64,000 nucleotides of DNA from Streptomyces bohaiensis (lineage in GTDB: Bacteria > Actinomycetota > Actinomycetes > Streptomycetales > Streptomycetaceae). The notes under the pieces were generated by a model. That model did not search any database. It was given only the letters and a program-made list of their open reading frames with translations, and was not told the DNA's origin. Shown one piece after another: positions 58,251 through 64,000 of this stretch (its first letter is position 1; each line of letters starts with the position of its first letter). The DNA lies in contig NZ_JAAVJC010000003.1 in the NCBI RefSeq assembly GCF_012033785.1, positions 1 through 64,000 on the forward strand, in the 5' to 3' direction. The position numbers and the translations under genes were made by a program.

Positions 58251-61200
58251 GTGAACCCGCTCCGCCCCCTGCACGTCCTGACGCGCACCCGCGCCCGGCT
58301 GGCCTGCACCCTCGGACTGGTCCTGGGCGTGCTGCTCCTCGGACTGCTGCCGCTGACCCCGTGGGGCGGACGGGGTCAGTCCTCGGCGGCCGACGCCGCG
58401 CACGGCGGCGGAAGCGGGGCGGCGGAGCCGGCCGGTGAGACGCAACGGCCGCTGGACGCCGCCGACGCCATGGAGCTGGCGCGCGAGCGCGACGAACCCG
58501 TCGTCGTCGACGCCGAGACCACCGACACCAGCCTCACCCACGCCCTGCCGGACGGGCAGTACCGCACCGAGATCGCCGCGCTGCCGCAACGGGCCCGCAC
58601 CGAGGACGGCGACTGGGCCGACATCGACACCACTCTCCGCCGCACCGAGAGAGGCATCCAGCCGGTCAACTCCCCCACGCCGCTGGTGTTCTCGCCCGGC
58701 AGCGCGGGCACGGGCGACGACGGTGAGGCGCCGGAAGCCGCCGACCGCGACTCCGACGGCGACCGGGGCTCACGCGGTGTGCTCCGCCCGCACGCGGCGC
58801 TGCTGCCCGCCGCCCGCACCACCGACACCGCCGAGGACGAGATCCCGGAGGAGGACCGCGACAACGAGGCGGAGGACGGTGGACCCGGCGACCCCGCCGC
58901 CGGCGAACCGCACCCGGGCCACACCGTCCTCGCCGAGATCGGCTACGGCGAGCACACCGTCACCTACAGCTGGCCCGGGACGCTCCCCGAGCCGGTCCTC
59001 GACGGCCCGCGCGCGCTCTACCCCGACGTGGTGCCCGGTGTCGACCTGCTCCTCGTCGCCCGCGAGGAGGGCGGCTTCGGACAGCTCCTCATCGTCAAGT
59101 CCGCGCAGGCCGCCGCCGACGCCCGCTCCGGCGACCGGCTCGACCTGACCGCGATCACCTACGGCCTCTCCTCCCCCACCGCCGTCTTCCGCCACGACGA
59201 GACCACCGGCGGCGTCCACATCCTCGACCCGGACGGCGAGGAGATCGGCGCCGTCCCCACCCCCACCGGCTGGGACTCCGGCGGCCTGGAGCCGACCGAC
59301 CCGACCGACCCCGACGCCCCCGCGCCGCCCGAGCCGCGCACCGCGACCGCCACCCCGCAGCAGGTGCTGCGGCTGACCGGACTCACCGGCATCGAACCCG
59401 GCGCCGCGCACGCGCCGATACCCACCCGGCTCGACGGCGACGACACCTCCCGCGCCCTGCTGCGCCTGGACGCCGCGGCCACCGGCCTCTTCGACACCGG
59501 CGCCGACGTGAGCTACCCGGTCTTCCTCGACCCCACCCTCAACGGCGGCGTGCACTCCTGGACGATCGCCTACAAGCCGAGCCCCAACACCAGCTTCTTC
59601 AACGGCACCAACTACAACAACGGCACCTCCGAGGCCCGCGTCGGGTACGAGTCGCAGACCCGCGGCCTGGCCCGGTCGTTCTGGCGCATGAACTTCAACA
59701 AGAACCTGTCGGGCGCCACCATCTCCAGCGCGACGTTCCGCGTCCGGAACACCCACTCCTGGTCGTGCGAGACCCGGCAGTTCCAGCTGTGGCTCACCGG
59801 CGCCATCTCCTCCACCACGACATGGAACAAGCAGCCGGAGTGGCGCACCCACCAGCAGAACCGGTCGTTCGCCCACGGCTACAGCTCCAGCTGCCCCAAC
59901 GAGTACGTGGCCTACAACATCCGCAACGGCGCGCAGCAGGCCGCCGACGCCGGCTGGGCCACCCTCACCCTCGGGATGCGGGCCACGACCGAGACCTCCA
60001 CCTGGACGTGGCGCAAGTTCCAGGCCAACAGCGCGCAGATCACCGTCACCTACAACCGCAAGCCGAACGAGCCGACCCGCGGCACGAGCACCCCCGGCGG
60101 CGCCTGCTCCACCACCGCAGGCCAGGTGAAGGTCTCCAAGGTCGACGTGGTCCTGGCCGCCAACGCGACCGACCCGGACGGCAACCTGCGTCACCTGTAC
60201 TTCCGCATGTGGCCGTCCGGCAACAGCGCCAACAAGATCGTGGACCGTCGCGTCACCGTCAACTCGGCCGGCCGCGGCTCCGTCACCGTCCTCGCCTCGC
60301 AACTCGTCGACGGCACGACCTACTCGTGGGACGTCCGGGCGGAGGACACCGAGGGCGCCGTCTCCACCTACTTCCCACCGGGGACCGCCGCCTGCCGCAT
60401 CACCGTCGACGCCTCCGCGCCGCCCGCACCGGAACTCAGCAGCCCCCAGGTCGAGGACACCCCCTGGGACTCCGGCCAGTGGGCCGACATCCGCTACGGC
60501 ACCCCCGTGCAGTTCACCCTCGACGTCAAGGGCAACAAGGACACGGTCCGCGTCGGCTACGCCTTCAACGGCGTCGGCTACACCAACGTGACCCTGCCCA
60601 AGCCCGGTGACAGCCTCACCGTCACCCTCAACCCGCCCAACGCCGGGCCGGTCGCCTTCCACGCGTACGCCTACGACGCCGTCGGCAACCGCAGCGAACG
60701 CGCCGAGCTCCTCTTCTACCTGCCGCCCCGCGACGAGGCCGACGGCCCCGGCGACATCAACGGCGACGGTCACCCCGACCTGCTCGGCATCAACGCCGCC
60801 GGCGAACTCCGCAGCTACGCCGGGGAGAAGGGCGGCCAGGTCTTCTCACCGGTCCGCGCGTCGTACTCCTCCGACGGCACCATCAGCCCGCCGGGCCACT
60901 TCTACGACCCGGCGACGGACACGGTCGCGCTGATCTCCAAGCACTCCGACGTCTACCCCGGTGACGGCCTCACCGACCTGTTCGTCCGCACCCCCGACAA
61001 CGGCTTCTGGGTCTACCCCGGCGACGGCTACGGCAGTTTCAACGTCGACGACCGGATCAGGGTCCTGCTGCCGGACAACGCGCCCGCCCCTTCCACCTGG
61101 CGCCAGATCAAGGCGGTCGGCGACGTCACCGGCGACGGCCTGCCCGACCTGTTCCTCCGCGCCGGCACCTCGTTCTGGGTGCTCACCGGCTACACCGGCG

Positions 61201-61616
61201 CCAGCTTCCAGGAGGCGCGGCGGCTGACCGTCAACTCCTGGGACAGCCGGGAGATCGTCAACATCGCCGACATCGACCTCGACGGCACGCCGGACCTGGT
61301 CTGGCGCAACACCACCAACGGCAACCTCTATGTCCGCCACGGCCTCCCCGGCGAGGTCCGCGGCAGCGTCGACCTCACCTCGCTGATGACGGCGGCACGC
61401 TCCCGCGACGGCGACATCCGCCACGCCACCGGCTGGTCGGCCGCGGCCCGCCCGCTCCTCGTCGGCATCCCCGACACCAGCGGCGACCGCCGGGCGGACA
61501 TCTGGGCGCTCGACGCCACCGGCGAGGTGCGGATCTACCACCCCACCGCGACCGGCATCGGCGACCCCGTCGCCACCGTCCGCACCGGCTGGGGCCGCGT
61601 CCGCGCCCTGGGCTGA
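58251..61616 (+). CDS. secreted DNRLRE-domain and FG-GAP repeat protein
   Basis: 1121 residues: signal peptide (LGLVLGVLLLGLLPLTPWGG), a disordered acidic region, a DNRLRE-like domain (about residues 420-610, with TATFRVRN-like strands and TWNKQPEW), an Ig-like section, and C-terminal FG-GAP/VCBS calcium-type repeats (DINGDGHPDLL, DVTGDGLPDLF, DIDLDGTPDLVW). GTG 58251 has GGGAG 9 nt upstream. Proteins of this design are frequent next to Streptomyces RHS toxins and may help display or process them; this role is inferred. Confidence 0.8.
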   Translation: MNPLRPLHVLTRTRARLACTLGLVLGVLLLGLLPLTPWGGRGQSSAADAAHGGGSGAAEPAGETQRPLDAADAMELARERDEPVVVDAETTDTSLTHALPDGQYRTEIAALPQRARTEDGDWADIDTTLRRTERGIQPVNSPTPLVFSPGSAGTGDDGEAPEAADRDSDGDRGSRGVLRPHAALLPAARTTDTAEDEIPEEDRDNEAEDGGPGDPAAGEPHPGHTVLAEIGYGEHTVTYSWPGTLPEPVLDGPRALYPDVVPGVDLLLVAREEGGFGQLLIVKSAQAAADARSGDRLDLTAITYGLSSPTAVFRHDETTGGVHILDPDGEEIGAVPTPTGWDSGGLEPTDPTDPDAPAPPEPRTATATPQQVLRLTGLTGIEPGAAHAPIPTRLDGDDTSRALLRLDAAATGLFDTGADVSYPVFLDPTLNGGVHSWTIAYKPSPNTSFFNGTNYNNGTSEARVGYESQTRGLARSFWRMNFNKNLSGATISSATFRVRNTHSWSCETRQFQLWLTGAISSTTTWNKQPEWRTHQQNRSFAHGYSSSCPNEYVAYNIRNGAQQAADAGWATLTLGMRATTETSTWTWRKFQANSAQITVTYNRKPNEPTRGTSTPGGACSTTAGQVKVSKVDVVLAANATDPDGNLRHLYFRMWPSGNSANKIVDRRVTVNSAGRGSVTVLASQLVDGTTYSWDVRAEDTEGAVSTYFPPGTAACRITVDASAPPAPELSSPQVEDTPWDSGQWADIRYGTPVQFTLDVKGNKDTVRVGYAFNGVGYTNVTLPKPGDSLTVTLNPPNAGPVAFHAYAYDAVGNRSERAELLFYLPPRDEADGPGDINGDGHPDLLGINAAGELRSYAGEKGGQVFSPVRASYSSDGTISPPGHFYDPATDTVALISKHSDVYPGDGLTDLFVRTPDNGFWVYPGDGYGSFNVDDRIRVLLPDNAPAPSTWRQIKAVGDVTGDGLPDLFLRAGTSFWVLTGYTGASFQEARRLTVNSWDSREIVNIADIDLDGTPDLVWRNTTNGNLYVRHGLPGEVRGSVDLTSLMTAARSRDGDIRHATGWSAAARPLLVGIPDTSGDRRADIWALDATGEVRIYHPTATGIGDPVATVRTGWGRVRALG

Positions 61617-61651
61617 CCGGGCCTGCCGGACCGCGTCGGGCCCGCCGGGCG

Positions 61652-61708
61652 CGGTCCGAGCAGTCCGTCGCGGGCCGAGCAGTCCGTCACGGGCCGAGCA
61701 GTTCGGTG
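61652..61708. repeat. three 19-bp tandem repeats
   Basis: Units CGGTCCGAGCAGTCCGTCG, CGGGCCGAGCAGTCCGTCA and CGGGCCGAGCAGTTCGGTG in the gap between convergent genes. Possibly a terminator-associated or protein-binding repeat. Confidence 0.7.
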
Positions 61709-61721
61709 CGGTCCGGCGCGA

Positions 61722-62576
61722 TCAGGCGCGTGTGACGGTGACCAGCGCGGGGGCCCGGATGCCCAGCCGGGCGCTGACGTCGGCGATCACCTCACTCAGC
61801 CAACCGATCGCGTCGGTCGTCCACTCGGAGAGATGTCCCCGCATCCGTACGCCGTCGGAGGCCGGGCCGTTCCAGAACCGGTCGTCGAAGGGAGGCGGCC
61901 TGAGAGCTTCCGGGCCGACGACGTCGAGGCCACGACAGTCGAACACCGGTCGGGCGACACGGGCGACATCGTCGGCGAGCGCCCGGGCGCTGCCGGTGAC
62001 GGCACGGTCGCGGCCGCCGGTGACGGTGACCTCCACCGGAGTCGCTGTGCGGGGGTCGCACGCGGGGAACCACTCCGTGGTCCGTGCCGCCGGCACCGGC
62101 GCGTACGGCGGGCGCGCCACGCCGACCAGCCCCTGGACGGGGAGGAGGACCTGGATCGCGGCGAGGTCCACGACCCCGGCGCGTGCCGTCGCGCTCTCGG
62201 CGCAGTGCAGCAACGGCTGCACGGGCAGCGGCCGGTCGTCCGCCACCGCGGTGGCCTCGACCTGGAACCAGGAGATCAGGTCGGTGTCCACGGCACCGAG
62301 CGGATGGCCCCACCCGGCGTCGTTCGTACTCCACAGGCCGGGAGCGCGCGCCATCCCGGCCTCCGATCCGCCGCCGGCCGACCGGTCGTCGAGCCACCCC
62401 ATCGCGACCGACCGCTGGTGGAACAGCGCATGGGCGTCGAGCTGTGGCCTGGGGTCAACCCGCCGGTGGGGTACCAGAGTTCCGTGAAGAGCGGCGAACA
62501 GGGTGCCGCCGCTCCGTCGCGCCGCCGGCACGACACCCGGTTGTGCAGGGAAACGGCGTTCGGGCACGGTCACCAC
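61722..62576 (-). CDS. protein of unknown function
   Basis: About 284 residues from GTG 62576 (a GTG at 62573 is equivalent). Cytoplasmic by composition, with WFQVEATAVADDRPLPVQPL and RPPPFDDRFWNGPASDGVRM. I recognise no domain. The frame continues upstream to 62780 but with weaker codon bias. Convergent with the DNRLRE gene. Confidence 0.55.
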   Translation of the reverse strand: MVTVPERRFPAQPGVVPAARRSGGTLFAALHGTLVPHRRVDPRPQLDAHALFHQRSVAMGWLDDRSAGGGSEAGMARAPGLWSTNDAGWGHPLGAVDTDLISWFQVEATAVADDRPLPVQPLLHCAESATARAGVVDLAAIQVLLPVQGLVGVARPPYAPVPAARTTEWFPACDPRTATPVEVTVTGGRDRAVTGSARALADDVARVARPVFDCRGLDVVGPEALRPPPFDDRFWNGPASDGVRMRGHLSEWTTDAIGWLSEVIADVSARLGIRAPALVTVTRA

Positions 62577-62899
62577 GCTCTCGTCTCTCGGTGGAGGGCG
62601 GCCGGGGCGTGTTTCCTCGGTGAGCCGGCCGCGGGCTGTTGTACCTCTACCCGCCCCATCGAGCGCCCGACCGGCTGCGGACGAACTCACGCGCCGAGCC
62701 CCCGGGAGGCGACCGGTCCCGCAACGCCTCCGGGACCCGCCACACGTCCGCACCGGCATCGCGACCACAGTGGAAAGCAAGCCGTCGCCGGGGCCTCACG
62801 AGCGGAGACACGCACCGCGCGGGGCGGCTGCACGCCGTCTTCACAGCACTGCGCGCGGTAGCTAACCTGATGCGCGAAGTCACCGATGTCTGGGGGAAG
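62577..62899. other. 320 bp without a clear gene
   Basis: Divergent upstream region of the unknown protein and the restriction-modification gene. A TAACCT hexamer at 62863-62868 might be a -10 box, but it lies only a few bases before ATG 62870. Confidence 0.4.
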
Positions 62900-64000
62900 A
62901 TGTCCGGTTCGACGCATGCCTGGTTGCTCACCGCGGTCGCCCGGTTCGGCCGGGAGTCCCAACAGAAACTGTCGGGCGGGGGCAGCCCCGAGGCGTCGAT
63001 CCGCGGCCCGCTGGAGAACCTGCTGCGGACGGTGGGCGAGCACCACCAGCAGCACGACGTCACCTGGCACGACGAGTACTCCCTGCCCGACCGGGGCGTC
63101 CGCCTCGACTACGCGGTGTGTGCCGCCGGCCGGCTGACCGGGTACATCGAGCTGAAGCGCCCCGGGCTCTCGATCGACCCGTCGTCGTTCGGCGCCGCCA
63201 ACCGGCGGCAGTGGGAACGGCTCCGCGACCTGCCCAACCTGCTGTACAGCAACGGCAGCGACTGGTGCCTCTACCAGAACGGCCACGCGGTGGCCGAGGC
63301 CCGGTTCACGGGCGGACTGTCCACGGCGGGGGCGAAGCTCGCGCCGGCCGACCCGGACGCCTTCGACGCACTGCTGAAGCGGTTCCTGCTGTGGCGCCCG
63401 GTGCCCCTGACCAACGTGGCGCGGCTCGTCCAGCTGGTGGCGCCCCTGTGCCGGCTGCTGCGCGCCGCTGTCCTGGAGCAGCTCACGGCGGAGGCGAAGT
63501 CCTCCGCTCCGCGCGACGACGTCCGGGCCCGCCCCTTCACCGGGCTCCGCAACGACTGGCGGCGCATCCTCTTCCCCACGGCGAGCAACGCGACGTTCGC
63601 CGACGGCTACGCGCAGACCGTCACCTTCGCCCTGCTGCTCGCCCGCGCGGAAGGACTGCTGACGGCGGACAGCCCCCTGCACGAGGTGGCCCGGCGCCTG
63701 GACGCGGGGCACGCGCTGATGGGCCGCGCGCTGGACCTGCTCACCGGCCACGTCGGCGACCGCTTCACGGTCAGCCTCGACCTGTTGAAGCGCACGGTGG
63801 CGCAGGTCGACTGGCCCGCGATCGAGTACGGCAACAAGGACGCCTACCTCCACCTGTACGAGCGGTTCCTCGACGTCTACGACCCGGCGTTGCGGCAGCA
63901 GAGCGGCTCGTACTACACCCCGCGCGAGGTCGTGCGCGAGATGGTTCGCCTCACCGACGAGGTGCTGGCGACCCGGCTCGGCCACCCCGAGGGCCTGGCG
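62900..64000 (+). CDS. nuclease-methyltransferase protein (type ISP/IIG-like restriction-modification), 3' end missing
   Basis: The first 367 residues are present. Residues 50-90 show [20 protein letters not shown], a D...ExK restriction-nuclease pattern. A helical section follows, then [20 protein letters not shown] with [10 protein letters not shown]. The SGSYYTP segment opens the N6-adenine methyltransferase domain of single-chain restriction-modification enzymes. The SAM-binding and NPPY motifs would lie beyond the window. ATG 62900 is near GGGGGA; ATG 62870 in the same frame is an alternative. It is a likely phage-defence gene beside the toxin locus. Confidence 0.8.
   Translation, partial: MSGSTHAWLLTAVARFGRESQQKLSGGGSPEASIRGPLENLLRTVGEHHQQHDVTWHDEYSLPDRGVRLDYAVCAAGRLTGYIELKRPGLSIDPSSFGAANRRQWERLRDLPNLLYSNGSDWCLYQNGHAVAEARFTGGLSTAGAKLAPADPDAFDALLKRFLLWRPVPLTNVARLVQLVAPLCRLLRAAVLEQLTAEAKSSAPRDDVRARPFTGLRNDWRRILFPTASNATFADGYAQTVTFALLLARAEGLLTADSPLHEVARRLDAGHALMGRALDLLTGHVGDRFTVSLDLLKRTVAQVDWPAIEYGNKDAYLHLYERFLDVYDPALRQQSGSYYTPREVVREMVRLTDEVLATRLGHPEGLA

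Noticed and set aside
58770..60773. 667-residue minus-strand open frame
   Set aside because: Shadow of the DNRLRE/FG-GAP gene, typical of high-GC antisense frames.
61652..61708. CRISPR array
   Set aside because: Units are contiguous with no spacers, and there are only three; no cas genes.

Overview
The window is GC-rich, with strong G/C third-position codon bias, many GTG starts and actinomycete-type gene families (CBM13-tagged xylanase, Tap-like aminopeptidase lipoprotein, SAM-IV riboswitch, tRNA-Gly attachment site). It most likely comes from Streptomyces or a close relative. It contains no rRNA and no CRISPR array.

Left part (1-35 kb), mostly ordinary chromosome. A nonribosomal peptide synthetase (luciferase-like monooxygenase, C, A, PCP, C) converges on gdhA across an 18-bp stem terminator. 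A tRNA-Gly(CCC) gene follows. Its 3' half plus downstream sequence is duplicated 2.1 kb away, bracketing a toxin-antitoxin pair, a HIT-family protein and an integrase remnant. Next come a lipoprotein, a divergent GH62 arabinofuranosidase / GH10 xylanase pair, a Tap-like aminopeptidase, and two regulator units with clear palindromic operators (TetR; an ArsR-like regulator with an FAD monooxygenase). After these are an ABC-2 exporter, an Sfp-type phosphopantetheinyl transferase, and an operon headed by a SAM-IV riboswitch. That operon encodes a CMD/AhpD protein, a FecBCD-type importer and an FAD/NAD(P)-binding protein. The riboswitch suggests the imported ligand is linked to sulfur or methionine.

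Accessory part (35.4-49.7 kb), visibly poorer in G+C. This is a long array of small minus-strand genes recognised or inferred as immunity proteins (HEAT, ankyrin, SUFU, DUF7674-like, and SUKH on the plus strand). Among them lie two orphan HINT-plus-toxin cassettes, three IS copies and several transposase or recombinase remnants. The array is downstream of a giant secreted RHS/YD-repeat toxin (49.66-57.77 kb) that carries the same HINT domain ahead of a nuclease-like tip. The layout fits a polymorphic-toxin locus in which tips are exchanged at the roughly 400-bp HINT repeat and old tips and immunity genes pile up behind it. Many members are decaying: a frameshift in the ADP-ribosyltransferase tip, a G7-tract frameshift in a HEAT immunity gene, a nonsense codon in another immunity gene, and a frameshift in the RHS N-terminal region.

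Right edge. A divergent secreted DNRLRE/FG-GAP protein, an unrecognised protein, and the start of a nuclease-methyltransferase (type ISP/IIG-like) gene that runs off the window.
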